Source of the DNA: G020354085 sp964482055
Lineage (GTDB): Bacteria > Pseudomonadota > Gammaproteobacteria > Acidiferrobacterales > Sulfurifustaceae
Assembly: GCA_964482055.1 (NCBI GenBank)
Contig: CAYZVX010000015.1
Coordinates: 1 to 39,980 of the forward strand
Direction: 5' to 3'
DNA: 39,980 bases
Shown: positions 1 through 8,235 of the stretch, piece after piece
How positions within the stretch are numbered: position 1 is the first letter of the stretch
How the letters are laid out: each line of letters begins with the position of its first letter
The notes under the pieces: model-generated
Database searches by the model: none
The model's input: only the letters and a program-made list of their open reading frames with translations
Told to the model about the DNA's origin: nothing
Translations under genes and position numbers: made by a program

Positions 1-48
1 GCCCACGTTCAGGTGCGGTTTGGTGCGTTCGAATTTTTCCTTGGACAT
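1..48 (-). CDS. tuf: Elongation factor Tu, N-terminal fragment
   Basis: Sixteen codons of EF-Tu are visible on the minus strand, starting at the ATG at 48-46 and running off the window edge. The translation MSKEKFERTKPHLNVG is the highly conserved start of EF-Tu, the GTPase that delivers aminoacyl-tRNA to the ribosome. An AGAGG-like ribosome binding site lies just upstream. The gene follows tRNA-Thr(GGU), tRNA-Gly and tRNA-Tyr on the same strand, which is the tufB arrangement of gammaproteobacteria, so it is probably co-transcribed with these tRNAs. Only the start is present; the GTPase motifs are outside the window. Confidence 0.93.
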   Translation of the reverse strand, partial: MSKEKFERTKPHLNVG

Positions 49-129
49 GCCGAATACCCTCTTGGGGACCTCGATTAGCTTCTCTTCAATTGAGTTGCGA
101 CTGACCCGAAATCACGAACTATCACTACT

Positions 130-205
<76 letters not shown>

Positions 206-305
206 GAAGAAGCCAGGTAACGAGGAGCGAGGTACGAGGTGCGAACACCCTTACCATTGCGCCTTTGCCTCGTCCCTCGAATCTCGTGCCTTGTTCCTGT
301 CTGCT
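206..305. repeat. Spacer with short GAGG-type direct and inverted motifs
   Basis: The 100-bp spacer between tRNA-Thr(GGU) and tRNA-Gly holds clustered ACGAGG/GCGAGG/ACGAGG motifs at about 219-239. Matching inverted motifs (CCTCGT, CCTCG, CTCGTG) follow at about 268-291. The transcript could fold back on itself, perhaps serving as a processing hairpin between the tRNAs. No coding potential is evident. The folding is read by eye and its function is inferred. Confidence 0.35.
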
Positions 306-379
<74 letters not shown>

Positions 380-471
380 AAGATCTCTCTTCTCTTTAGG
401 GATGCGTCCGTAGAACCCGCGCCTGCCTCCCACCGCAGCGCCCGCCCGCGCCACGGCTTGTGTCCGCAATC

Positions 472-556
472 TGGTGGAGGGGGGTGGATTCGAACCACCG
501 AAGGCAGAGCCGTCAGATTTACAGTCTGATCCCTTTGGCCGCTCGGGAACCCCTCC
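472..556 (-). tRNA. tyrU: tRNA-Tyr (anticodon GUA)
   Basis: 85-nt class II tRNA with a long variable arm and encoded CCA (complement of 472-474). The acceptor stem is GGAGGGG/CCCCTCC and the anticodon loop TGTAAAT carries GUA. In E. coli its equivalent directly follows thrU; here an aconitase gene separates the two. Confidence 0.97.
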
Positions 557-570
557 CGGAAAAGCCGCTC

Positions 571-608
571 GCGCGCGTCCTGCGCTGCGCGGCATTCGCA
601 CGTCCCTG
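571..608. repeat. Diverged copy of the 57-bp repeat family
   Basis: Between tRNA-Tyr and the aconitase stop lies a diverged copy of the GC-rich element found as tandem units near 7.9-8.2 kb. The shared blocks are GCGCGCGTCCTGCGC, then GCGCGG, ATTCG and CGTCCCTG in the same order. Downstream (about 625-660) are a short palindrome GCGGATTTTCCGC and a TTGACA/TATACA pair on the minus strand with non-standard spacing. I do not call that pair a promoter for tRNA-Tyr. Confidence 0.55.
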
Positions 609-686
609 TCCAGCACGGAAAGCGGCGGATTTTCCGCGATGTATACCCGGTTTGTCAACCGATATCTTTGATTTTTCCCAACAAAT

Positions 687-2969
687 CTACCGGCTGGCCT
701 GGCCGCGACGGATCAGGTTCAGGGCCGAACCGGCCATGAACCAGGCAATCTGCTCGCTCGTCAGGCTATGGTTGGCACGGATGGACTCCACGCTCCCGTC
801 GGAATGGGTAATCCGCACCTCGACGAGCTGGCCGGGAGTGAGTCGGTCGAGGCCCACAAATGTCAGCCGGTCGTCCTTGCGGATGCGGTCATAGTCGGCC
901 GGGTCGGCAAAGGTCAAGGGCAGAACGCCCTGTTTCTTAAGATTGGTCTCGTGGATGCGGGCGAAGCTGCGCACCAGCACCACGCGGGCGCCCAGGAAAC
1001 GCGGGCTCATGGCGGCGTGCTCGCGCGAGCTGCCCTCGCCATAGTTCTGGTCTCCCACCGCGACCCAGCCCAGCCCGCGGGCCTTGTACTCGCGGGCGAT
1101 CTCGTGGAGCGGCTGATCGGCGCGGCCGGTGAGCACGTTGTAGCCGGTGCCCGGTTTGTCGGTGAAGCTATTCACCGCCGCGGAGAACATGTTATCGCTG
1201 ATGCGGTCCAGATGACCGCGAAACTTGAGCCACAAACCGGCTGGCGAGATGTGGTCGGTCGTGCATTTGCCCTTGGCCTTGAGAAGCACCGGCAGGTCCT
1301 TGTAACCCGCGACCTTGTCGACCGGCTCGAAAGGCTCGAGCAGCGCCAGGCGCTCGCTCTTGGGGTCCACGATGACCGCGACGGCGGCGGCTTGCGCTGG
1401 CGGACCGACATAACCGGATTCACCGGCCGCGTAACCCTTGGCCGGGAACTCGGCCGCCGTGGGCGGCGTGAGCTTCACCGTCGTGCCATCGACGCCGATG
1501 CCATCGGCGATCGGGTTGGTGTCCAGTCGCCCGGCCAGTGCATAGGCCACAACAACCTCCGGGCTGCTGATGAAGGCGTGGGTGCCCGGGTTGCCGTCGT
1601 TGCGACCTTTGAAATTGCGGTTGAACGACGTGATGATCGAGTTGGCCTCGCCCTTCGGCACGTCGGTACGCTCCCACTGCCCGATGCACGGTCCGCAGGC
1701 GTTGGCGAGCACCGAGGCGCCGATCGCCTCCAGATCAGCGAGCAACCCGTCGCGCTCGATCGTCGCGCGCACCTGCTCCGAGCCCGGTGTCACCATGAGC
1801 GGCACGCGCGTCTTGAGGCCGTGCCGCTTCGCCTCGCGCGCGATGTGCGCCGCGCGCCCGATGTCCTCGTAAGAGGAATTCGTGCACGACCCGATCAGGC
1901 CGGCGCTGAGTTTGGCCGGATAGCCCTCGCGCTTCACGTCAGCCGCCAGCTGCGACACGGGGCGGGTCAGGTCGGGCGTGTGCGGCCCGACGACCTGCGG
2001 TTCGAGCGCGGAGAGATCGATCTCCACGATCTCGTCGTAGAACTCAGTCGGACGGGCGTACACCTCGGCATCGGCCACGAGATGCGCCGCGTTCGCCTCC
2101 GCGAGCGCGGCCCACTCCGCGCGCCCCGTGGCGCGCAGGTAATCGGCCATGCGCCGGTCGAACGGGAATACCGAGGTGGTGGCGCCAATCTCCGCACCCA
2201 TGTTGGTGACCGTCGCCTTGGCGGTGCACGACAGCGACTCTGTGCCGGGTCCGAAGTACTCGACGATCTTGTTGGTGCCGCCCGCCACCGTGAGCATGCC
2301 GGCGAGCTTGAGGATCACGTCCTTGCCGCTCGTCCAGCCGGAAAGGTGGCCGGTGAGCCTCACGCCGATCAGCTTCGGCCACAACAGCTCCCACGGCATC
2401 CCGACCATCACATCCACAGCGTCCGCCCCGCCCACGCCGATGGCGAGCATCCCAAGGCCGCCGCCGTTCGGCGTGTGCGAGTCGGTGCCGATCATGAGCC
2501 CGCCCGGAAACGCGTAGTGCTCGAGCAGCACCTGGTGAATGATGCCGGAGCCCGGTTTCCAGAACCCCATGCCGTACTTGGCCGAGGCGGAAGCAAGGAA
2601 ATCGTAAACCTCCTTGTTCGTGCTTTCGGCCACGGTCAGGTCCTCGAGCGCCCCGACCTTGGCGCGGATCAGATGGTCGCAGTGCACCGTGGTCGGCACC
2701 GCCGTTTCGGTGCGGCCCGCCGTCATGAACTGCAGAATCGCCATCTGCGCGGTCGCATCCTGCATCGCCACCCGGTCGGGCCGCAGCCCCGCCGTGGTCT
2801 GACCGCGTTGCGGCAGTTCCGCGGACAGATCGGCCTTGTGGGCAAACAGGATCTTCTCGGCAAGGGTGAGCGGCCGGCCGACGCGCTTGCGCACCTCGGT
2901 CATTCGCGCGGGCAGCGCCTGATAGAAGTGGCGCACGGTCGTGACGGCGTCGGCGGGATGCTTTTCCAT
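687..2969 (-). CDS. Aconitate hydratase, mitochondrial (ACO2-like) type
   Basis: 760-aa iron-sulfur enzyme interconverting citrate and isocitrate through cis-aconitate in the TCA and glyoxylate cycles. Long stretches match mitochondrial-type aconitase rather than bacterial AcnA or AcnB: YDFLASASAKYGMGFWKPG, GTDSHTPNGGGLG, VGGADAVDVM and NMGAEIGATTSVFP. The three cluster ligands are in GSCTNSSYEDIGRA and ACGPCIGQW, and the C-terminal swivel domain carries YGEGSSREHAA. Length is normal for the family (about 750-780). The ATG start gives an N-terminus without a targeting sequence, and no strong Shine-Dalgarno is visible ahead of it. The gene is placed, same strand, between tRNA-Thr(UGU) (35 bp upstream) and tRNA-Tyr, breaking a conserved tRNA-tuf cluster. 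Function is confident; why it sits here is not known. Confidence 0.95.
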   Translation of the reverse strand: MEKHPADAVTTVRHFYQALPARMTEVRKRVGRPLTLAEKILFAHKADLSAELPQRGQTTAGLRPDRVAMQDATAQMAILQFMTAGRTETAVPTTVHCDHLIRAKVGALEDLTVAESTNKEVYDFLASASAKYGMGFWKPGSGIIHQVLLEHYAFPGGLMIGTDSHTPNGGGLGMLAIGVGGADAVDVMVGMPWELLWPKLIGVRLTGHLSGWTSGKDVILKLAGMLTVAGGTNKIVEYFGPGTESLSCTAKATVTNMGAEIGATTSVFPFDRRMADYLRATGRAEWAALAEANAAHLVADAEVYARPTEFYDEIVEIDLSALEPQVVGPHTPDLTRPVSQLAADVKREGYPAKLSAGLIGSCTNSSYEDIGRAAHIAREAKRHGLKTRVPLMVTPGSEQVRATIERDGLLADLEAIGASVLANACGPCIGQWERTDVPKGEANSIITSFNRNFKGRNDGNPGTHAFISSPEVVVAYALAGRLDTNPIADGIGVDGTTVKLTPPTAAEFPAKGYAAGESGYVGPPAQAAAVAVIVDPKSERLALLEPFEPVDKVAGYKDLPVLLKAKGKCTTDHISPAGLWLKFRGHLDRISDNMFSAAVNSFTDKPGTGYNVLTGRADQPLHEIAREYKARGLGWVAVGDQNYGEGSSREHAAMSPRFLGARVVLVRSFARIHETNLKKQGVLPLTFADPADYDRIRKDDRLTFVGLDRLTPGQLVEVRITHSDGSVESIRANHSLTSEQIAWFMAGSALNLIRRGQASR

Positions 2970-3003
2970 ATAATTAAAGTCCGGGGTCTCGGCGTGGGAA
3001 AAC

Positions 3004-3079
3004 TGGTGCCCACAGAGGGAGTCGAACCCCCGACCTACCGCTTACAAGGCGGTTGCTCTACCAGCTGAGCTATGCGGGC
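3004..3079 (-). tRNA. thrU: tRNA-Thr (anticodon UGU)
   Basis: 76-nt tRNA with encoded CCA (complement of 3004-3006), acceptor stem GCCCGCA/TGTGGGC and anticodon loop CTTGTAA with UGU, reading ACA/ACG. It lies downstream of birA-coaX-SPOR on the same strand, corresponding to the start of the thrU-tyrU-glyT-thrT-tufB cluster of E. coli. Confidence 0.97.
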
Positions 3080-3092
3080 GAAACCGGCTGCC

Positions 3093-3098
3093 AGTATA
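3093..3098 (-). promoter_or_regulatory. Possible -10 box for the tRNA cluster
   Basis: TATACT on the minus strand, 13 nt before the first base of tRNA-Thr(UGU), followed by a GC-rich discriminator. This is the layout of a stable-RNA promoter under stringent control. The region 17 bp further upstream lacks a good TTGACA, so the call rests on the -10 and its position alone. Confidence 0.35.
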
Positions 3099-3125
3099 AC
3101 GCGCGCGGCGCGCGCGCTGCAGCCC

Positions 3126-3884
3126 TTACGGCGCGACGGTCGGCTCCGGCTTGGCGGAAATCTCACCGGTCCTGGGACAGGCGGCCTCGATGAGCCTGAC
3201 GTTCGGGGCCTCCCATCTGTGCTCGCGCAGCGCCGCGAGCGGATCATGATCCGATGCCGGCGCATCGAGCCGCAGCGCCAGCCAGTATCCGGTGCGGATC
3301 TGGTAGAGCGGCTCGATTCGGGCCTCGATGCCCTTGGCGGCGAGCGCCTTCATGTGGCGGCGCGCGTTGGCCTCGACCGAAAACACGCCGAGCGAGACGG
3401 CGTGTTGCATGCCCTCCTCCTCGATCAACGCGTGGTCGCGAAATCCGAGGCGCGTGAGCTCCTTGCGCTTGGCCTCGGCCGCCTCTTTGGTTGGAAACGG
3501 CGGCAGATAGACGCGCTGGCTGGCCACGCGACGCTGCTCCTCGATCTCGCGCACGAAACTGATGTTGAGCCGGGTGAGCGCGGCACCGGCTTTGTCAGCC
3601 GACTCGGCGTCAGTGAACGGCCCAACGCGATAACAGGCACCCGCGGCGTCGCGCCGCGCCTCTTGCGCCTGCGCCGCTTCTTGCCCGGCGGGGCGCGCCG
3701 GCGGCGGCTGCGGTTTGGGGCGCGGCGCGAGCGTCACGCCGGGCTCACTCAGCAGCCTCATCTTTTCCGCCGCGAGCGCCGGTCGCGCGCTGACAATCGG
3801 CTGTTCTTCGGGCTCACGTATGCCGGTCGCCCACAGCCAGAAACCGAGGTTCGCCAGGACCAGAATCGCAAATACCCACTTCAT
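3126..3884 (-). CDS. SPOR-domain inner-membrane protein
   Basis: 252-aa protein. Residues 1-20 form one hydrophobic helix (MKWVFAILVLANLGFWLWAT), followed by a Pro/Ala-rich linker (about 50-75). A mixed alpha/beta region then ends in a SPOR repeat (about 180-245; HAVSLGVFSVEANARRHMKA). SPOR domains bind denuded peptidoglycan and usually place the protein at the division septum. The ATG at 3884 is chosen because it overlaps the coaX stop (ATGA) and directly precedes the membrane helix. A longer upstream frame would only shadow coaX. It is probably translated with birA and coaX. Its specific role is unknown. Confidence 0.85.
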   Translation of the reverse strand: MKWVFAILVLANLGFWLWATGIREPEEQPIVSARPALAAEKMRLLSEPGVTLAPRPKPQPPPARPAGQEAAQAQEARRDAAGACYRVGPFTDAESADKAGAALTRLNISFVREIEEQRRVASQRVYLPPFPTKEAAEAKRKELTRLGFRDHALIEEEGMQHAVSLGVFSVEANARRHMKALAAKGIEARIEPLYQIRTGYWLALRLDAPASDHDPLAALREHRWEAPNVRLIEAACPRTGEISAKPEPTVAP

Positions 3885-4675
3885 AGCGTTTGCGCGAACC
3901 GCGCCAGCCCTTGCAGCACCAGATCCGGCACGTGCCACAGCGGACGGGTGATGCGCGCCGCGAGCAACTGCGCGTCGCCGCCGGTGATAAGCACGCGTGC
4001 CTCGGCACCCAGATAGGCCTGCTGTTCGTGCACCACGCGTTCGATCGCCCCGACCAACCCGAACAGCGTGCCGCCGGCCACCGCGTCGGCCGTCGAGCGC
4101 CCCAGGCAGCTCGCCTCGCTGCCCGGTGGCGGCCGCACGGCGTCGGTGCCGACCGCCAGGCTCGCACGCAGCAGTTTGAGCCCCGGGAAGATCACCCCGC
4201 CCAGGAACTCGCCGGCACCTGACAGCGCATCGATGGTCACGGCCGTGCCGCAGTCGACGACGCACACCGGCTCCGTCGTAAGGCCGCGCGCCCCGAGCAG
4301 TGACGCCCAACGATCGGCGCCGAGACTGGCCGGCTCACGGTAACCGTTCACAAGATCAAGTGTGCGCGCGGCGGAACGAAACACCACCGGCGCCACAACG
4401 CGCTGCGTGCGCAGCCAGCGGTCGATTGCCGCGAGCGTCGCCTCCCCCGCGACGCAACAGACGACGGCCTGCTGCAGCTCTGGCAACTCGCGCCAGTACC
4501 GATCGAGGAGCGCCGGCAGATCGCCTTCCGCCAGGCCGAACACGCCGCAGCTCCAAAGACCGGGCTCGCCCGCGGGCCAGTCGCGCGTCCCGCGCGGCCC
4601 TGGACCGGCACTTCCCGGTGCGGCGGTCACGGCCCACTTGAGGCGCGTGTTGCCACAGTCGACGAGCAAAATCAT
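3881..4675 (-). CDS. coaX: Type III pantothenate kinase
   Basis: 264-aa enzyme of the ASKHA fold phosphorylating pantothenate, the first step of coenzyme A synthesis. Family motifs are in order: the phosphate-binding start MILLVDCGNTRLKWA, the GADRWASLLGARG pantothenate-site motif, and the second phosphate loop VVDCGTAVTIDAL. The start overlaps the birA stop (ATGA at 4675-4672) and its stop overlaps the SPOR gene start. E. coli has the unrelated type I kinase coaA between birA and thrU. Here a non-homologous enzyme of the same activity fills the same slot. Type III enzymes are not feedback-inhibited by CoA. Confidence 0.94.
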   Translation of the reverse strand: MILLVDCGNTRLKWAVTAAPGSAGPGPRGTRDWPAGEPGLWSCGVFGLAEGDLPALLDRYWRELPELQQAVVCCVAGEATLAAIDRWLRTQRVVAPVVFRSAARTLDLVNGYREPASLGADRWASLLGARGLTTEPVCVVDCGTAVTIDALSGAGEFLGGVIFPGLKLLRASLAVGTDAVRPPPGSEASCLGRSTADAVAGGTLFGLVGAIERVVHEQQAYLGAEARVLITGGDAQLLAARITRPLWHVPDLVLQGLARFAQTL

Positions 4676-5733
4676 GCCGCGCGCAGGCTAATCTCACCGG
4701 CGTGGTAGGCCTGCAACCCGCCGCGGGCGTCGCGTAGCACCAATGCGCCGCTCGCGTCCACCCCGGTCACTGTGCCCAGCACTTCGGTTGCCCCGTGAAT
4801 GAGACGCACGCGCCGCTCGTGGAAGTGATGGCGGCGCTCCCATTCGCGCCGAAACGGCGCGAACCCGGACTCCGCGAAGGTCTCGAACATGTAGTAAAGC
4901 TCGGCGATCGTGAGCGCCGCGAGGCGACTGCGGTCGACGCCTCGCCCAGTGAGGCGCTGTATGTCGGTCCACGGCTGATCGATGCGTGCCGCCTCGCGTG
5001 CGCCGATATAGCCGTTGATCCCTACGCCCAGCACCACGCGCGTCGGTCCGGCGGCCTCGCCCTGCAGCTCGACCAGCAGCCCGGCGAGCTTGCACCCGTC
5101 GCACAGGATGTCGTTCGGCCATTTGAGCCCCAGCCCGGCGCCGTAACGGGGCGCGCCGACGTGTGAGCTCCCCACGGGGAGGTCCGCCGCGCGCGCAGGG
5201 TTGCGGAGACGATCGCCCGCCACCCCGTAACGCTCGAGCGCGCGCAGCACCGCGAGCCCCGCCGCGAGACTCAAGCCCGCGGTGGTCGTCGGACCGCCCG
5301 CGAACTGCCAGCTCATGGACAGCAACACATTATGGTAAGGCGTCGCGACCCATGGCCGCCCGCGCCGCCCGCGGCCCTGGGGCTGAGCTTCGGCCAAGCA
5401 CACGCGGCGCGGCGACCCGCCGCGCTCCTCGGCGAGCAGGTGGTGGCTCGTAGATTCGACTTCCTCGAGGATCGTGACTGGCAAGGTCTCGATGCCGGCC
5501 TCGGCCAGGTGGCGCTGAATCGCGCGCCGCTCGAGTGGCCGCGCCGGCGCCGGCATGCGGTAGCCGCGCCCGGTCACGCTCTCGATCTCAAGACCGGCCT
5601 CGGTCAGCGTGCGGATCGTCTTGCACACCGCGGCACGGCTGATGCCGAGCCGTGCGCCGATGTCGGTGCCGGAATGGAACTGCCCGTCGGCCAGTTGCTG
5701 CAGGATGTCGTGGCGTGTGCCCATGCGCGGCAT
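4672..5733 (-). CDS. birA: Biotin-protein ligase / biotin operon repressor
   Basis: 353-aa bifunctional BirA. Residues 1-60 form a winged helix-turn-helix (ILQQLADGQFHSGTDIG, then ISRAAVCKTIRTL), so it can repress the biotin operon as well as biotinylate acetyl-CoA carboxylase BCCP. The ligase domain has VESTSHHLL (about 92-100), the biotin-AMP loop GRGRRGRPW (about 120-128) and KWPNDILC (about 204-211). It is some 30 residues longer than E. coli BirA. The excess is an Arg/Ala/Gly-rich insertion at about 176-201, just ahead of KWPND. Met1 or Met4 could be the start. It is first gene of the birA-coaX-SPOR overlap chain. Confidence 0.93.
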   Translation of the reverse strand: MPRMGTRHDILQQLADGQFHSGTDIGARLGISRAAVCKTIRTLTEAGLEIESVTGRGYRMPAPARPLERRAIQRHLAEAGIETLPVTILEEVESTSHHLLAEERGGSPRRVCLAEAQPQGRGRRGRPWVATPYHNVLLSMSWQFAGGPTTTAGLSLAAGLAVLRALERYGVAGDRLRNPARAADLPVGSSHVGAPRYGAGLGLKWPNDILCDGCKLAGLLVELQGEAAGPTRVVLGVGINGYIGAREAARIDQPWTDIQRLTGRGVDRSRLAALTIAELYYMFETFAESGFAPFRREWERRHHFHERRVRLIHGATEVLGTVTGVDASGALVLRDARGGLQAYHAGEISLRAA

Positions 5734-5754
5734 TGTAACAAGCGGCCCTCCTGC

Positions 5755-6183
5755 CTACTTGACCAGCGTGACGGGCACATTGGCGAGATGCACGACCTTC
5801 CTCGCCACCGAGCCCATCACCAGCCCCGACACCGCCCCGAGGCCGCGACTACCCATGATGATCTGCTCGCACTGCTTGTCCACCTGATGGGCGACAATGG
5901 TTTCGGCCGGTTGGCCGACCCCGATGTGCGTCACGTACTTCGCCCCGGCCGCCTCGAGCGCCCGCCGTGCCGGGGCCAGCACCTCCTCGGCCTTGTCACG
6001 GTAATAATCGTTGATGTCCTGCTGACTGATGAACATCTTGACGTCGCCGGAAACAATCGGCAGCTGCACGTTCAGCAGGTGCAGCTCAACGGGCTGCTTG
6101 CTGTTGCCGGCGTACTGGATGGCGTAGGAAAGGGCACGCTCGGCATTGGGCGAGCCGTCCACAGGAACCAGGATCTTCAACAT
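5755..6183 (-). CDS. Universal stress protein, UspA family
   Basis: 142-aa single Usp domain. It begins MLKILVPVDGSPNAERAL (nucleotide-binding strand and helix) and has the ATP-binding signature GSRGLGAVSGLVMGSVARKV near residues 113-132, followed by the VPVTLVK end typical of UspA. The ATG at 6183 is chosen because AAGGAG lies 7-8 nt upstream; the frame extends further but without support. Usp proteins are cytoplasmic and act in stress survival; a specific role is not deducible. The stop lies 21 bp from the birA start region on the same strand. Confidence 0.92.
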   Translation of the reverse strand: MLKILVPVDGSPNAERALSYAIQYAGNSKQPVELHLLNVQLPIVSGDVKMFISQQDINDYYRDKAEEVLAPARRALEAAGAKYVTHIGVGQPAETIVAHQVDKQCEQIIMGSRGLGAVSGLVMGSVARKVVHLANVPVTLVK

Positions 6184-6214
6184 GGCAGTTCTCCTTGTTT
6201 GACGCCGGTCGGGC

Positions 6215-6946
6215 TCAGGAGCCGGCGGGGGGTTGCTGCTCGTCCGCCGCCAGATCGACGGGCGCCCGTGGTCGGGCACGAGCGGCCAACAGCTTGCCCA
6301 CCGCCACCACGAACACGATTGCGGCCACTGGCGCGATGTATTTCAGCACCGGCGCCTGCGCCGACACCCAGGCGCTCACCGCGCGGTCGGTTACGGCCAT
6401 CTCGCCGGCGATGTAGCCGAGCAGCGCGCCGCCGAGCGTCACGATCCACGGGAAGCGCCCCATCAGGCGCAGGATCAACGTGCTGCTGAAGATAATCAGC
6501 GGAATGCTGATCATCAATCCCAGCACCAGCAGCAGGACGCTGCCCTTGGCCGCGGCGGCGATGCCGATGACGTTGTCGAGGCTCATGACGAAGTCCGCGA
6601 CGATGATGGTGCGAATCGCGGACCATAACCCGCTGACGCTCTCGCCATGGCCACCTTCGCCCTCCTGCGGGGCAAGCAGCTTGATCGCGATCCACAGCAG
6701 CAGGGCGCTGCCCACCAGCTTGAGGTAATGTACCTCGAGCAGCAGCGTGACCACCGTCGCCATCGCGACGCGCAGGCCGATCGCCCCGCCGGTGCCGGCC
6801 AGGATGGCGATGCGCTGCTGGTGCCGCGGCAGCTTGCGGCAGGCGAGCGCGATCACCACTGCGTTGTCGCCGCTCAAAATGATGTCGATCCAGATGATCT
6901 GTAGAAGACCTATCCAGAATTGCGGATCGCTAGCCCAGGCGAACAT
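6215..6946 (-). CDS. TerC/YjbE-family integral membrane protein
   Basis: 243-aa protein with about seven hydrophobic segments and the two acidic membrane motifs of the TerC family, IDIILSGDNAVVIALA (about 16-31) and ADFVMSLDNVIGIA (about 115-128). Family members are linked to manganese or other divalent metal export and to metalation of exported proteins. The ATG at 6946 is preferred over a TTG five codons upstream because GAGGGG sits 5-6 nt before it. It ends 31 bp before the stress-protein start, so the two may share a transcript. Substrate is unknown. Confidence 0.88.
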   Translation of the reverse strand: MFAWASDPQFWIGLLQIIWIDIILSGDNAVVIALACRKLPRHQQRIAILAGTGGAIGLRVAMATVVTLLLEVHYLKLVGSALLLWIAIKLLAPQEGEGGHGESVSGLWSAIRTIIVADFVMSLDNVIGIAAAAKGSVLLLVLGLMISIPLIIFSSTLILRLMGRFPWIVTLGGALLGYIAGEMAVTDRAVSAWVSAQAPVLKYIAPVAAIVFVVAVGKLLAARARPRAPVDLAADEQQPPAGS

Positions 6947-6994
6947 GTCAGCCCCTCGCAAATTGCCAATACATCGGTCGGATGCTCTCGCTGC

Positions 6995-7867
6995 TCATCG
7001 GGTCATGCGCTCCAGCACCTTCACAAGCGCGCTGGAATCGAGCTCACCGTCGCCCGCGCCCACGAGTGCGTTCATGTGCTGCGCGACCAGCGCGGTTGCC
7101 GGCAGCGCCAGCCCCAGCTGATGGGCCGCGTCGACCACGATCTTGAGGTCCTTCTGGTGCAGCCTGGTTTTGAAACCGGGCCGGAAGTCGTTGTCCAGCA
7201 TGCGCTTGCCGTGCACCTCGAGGATTCGGCTCCCGGCAAAGCCGCCCATCAGGGCCTCGCGCACCTTGGCGGCGTCGACCCCGTTCTTGCGCGCGAAGGT
7301 GAGCGCCTCGCCCACCGCCTCGATGGTGACCGCCGCCACGATCTGGTTGCAGGCCTTGGCCACCTGGCCGGCGCCGTGGTCGCCGACCAGCACGATGTTC
7401 TTGCCCATGCACTCGAAGTACGGCTTGACGCGCTCGAACACCGCGCGCTTGCCGCCCACCATGATGGAGAGCGTGGCGTTGATGGCGCCCACTTCACCAC
7501 CCGACACCGGCGCATCGAGCATTTCGCCGCCGCGCCGGGCGATCTCGACGGCCATGGCGCGCGTCGCCGCCGGCGCGATCGTGCTCATGTCGACGATCAC
7601 GCGGCCCGGGCGCAGGCCGTGCACGAGCCCCTGCTCGCCCAGGATCACGTGCTCCACGTCGGGCGTGTCCGACACGCAAATGAAAGTGATATCGGCGTTC
7701 GCCGCCACCTCCTGCGGCGAGCCGCAGGCCGTGGCCCCGGCTTCGCTCAGGGGCTTCATGCTTTCGGCACGCCGCGCGTGCACCCACAGGGCGTGCCCGG
7801 CCTTGCGCAGATTGAGTGCCATCGGCCGACCCATGATGCCCAGACCCACGAAACCCAGCTTCGTCAT
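6995..7867 (-). CDS. garR: 2-hydroxy-3-oxopropionate (tartronate semialdehyde) reductase
   Basis: 290-aa beta-hydroxyacid dehydrogenase. Rossmann motif GFVGLGIMGRPMALNL at residues 5-20, substrate-binding DAPVSGGEVGA near 118-128, and catalytic Lys in GQVAKACNQI near 168-177. The C-terminal helical domain contains FKTRLHQKDLKIVVDAA. The sequence is closest in pattern to GarR/GlxR, which reduce tartronate semialdehyde to D-glycerate with NAD(P)H. A related 3-hydroxyisobutyrate or succinate-semialdehyde activity cannot be excluded. A glyoxylate/hydroxypyruvate reductase gene lies 1.8 kb upstream on the same strand, consistent with a glyoxylate-glycerate branch. The 5' side is a tandem-repeat region. 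Confidence 0.85.
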   Translation of the reverse strand: MTKLGFVGLGIMGRPMALNLRKAGHALWVHARRAESMKPLSEAGATACGSPQEVAANADITFICVSDTPDVEHVILGEQGLVHGLRPGRVIVDMSTIAPAATRAMAVEIARRGGEMLDAPVSGGEVGAINATLSIMVGGKRAVFERVKPYFECMGKNIVLVGDHGAGQVAKACNQIVAAVTIEAVGEALTFARKNGVDAAKVREALMGGFAGSRILEVHGKRMLDNDFRPGFKTRLHQKDLKIVVDAAHQLGLALPATALVAQHMNALVGAGDGELDSSALVKVLERMTR

Positions 7868-7932
7868 GATGCCCTTCCGCGAGATCGCCTCGTTACGATT
7901 AAACCGGTCAATTGCCCCAAGCCGCTTGCCGG

Positions 7933-8167
7933 GCGCGGCGCGGGATTCGTGCGTCCCTGCACATCACCCCTGCGCCAGGCGCGCGTCCTGCGCGGCGCGG
8001 GATTCGTGCGTCCCTGCACATCATAACTGGGTTTGGGGGCCGACCACCGAAGACCGCGCGCCCGACGCGCTCCCGCGCGGCGCTGGACTCGCACATCCCT
8101 GTGCGTCGCCACGCGCGCCCGACGCGCTCCCGCGCGGCGCTGGACTCGCACATCCCTGTGCGTCGCC
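7933..8167. repeat. Tandem GC-rich repeats with a 57-bp period
   Basis: The 368-bp gap 7868-8235 is largely repeats. Two identical 34-bp blocks lie at 7933-7966 and 7990-8023, exactly 57 bp apart. Two identical 56-bp units lie at 8055-8110 and 8112-8167, again 57 bp apart. The second pair shares the GCGCGGCG core and TCCCTG centre with the first. Each 56-bp unit contains a perfect hairpin, GCACA-TCCC-TGTGC (8091-8104 and 8148-8161). Because 57 is 19 codons, reading frames stay open through the array; I treat those frames as spurious. Confidence 0.9.
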
Positions 8168-8235
8168 GGCTACGATCAGGATTGCGAACGGTGGCATCGC
8201 CTCGATCAGGAACTCTGCCGGCAAGCGTTGCGGAC

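Noticed and set aside
640..658. TTGACA...TATACA on the minus strand as a tRNA-Tyr promoter
   Set aside because: Only 7 bp separate the two hexamers, far from the 16-18 bp needed.
768..3068. Long plus-strand frame opposite aconitase (766 aa)
   Set aside because: A shadow of the GC-rich aconitase codons; the translation is low-complexity Arg/His/Gly with no domain.
7933..8167. CRISPR array
   Set aside because: The units are contiguous repeats without unique spacers of constant length, and no cas genes are nearby.
8021..8224. Open frame across the 8-kb repeats, with a 19-residue peptide repeat (GDAQGCASPAPRGSASGAR)
   Set aside because: 57 bp equals 19 codons, so any frame stays open through the array; several overlapping frames on both strands look alike, and none has a ribosome site or a familiar domain.
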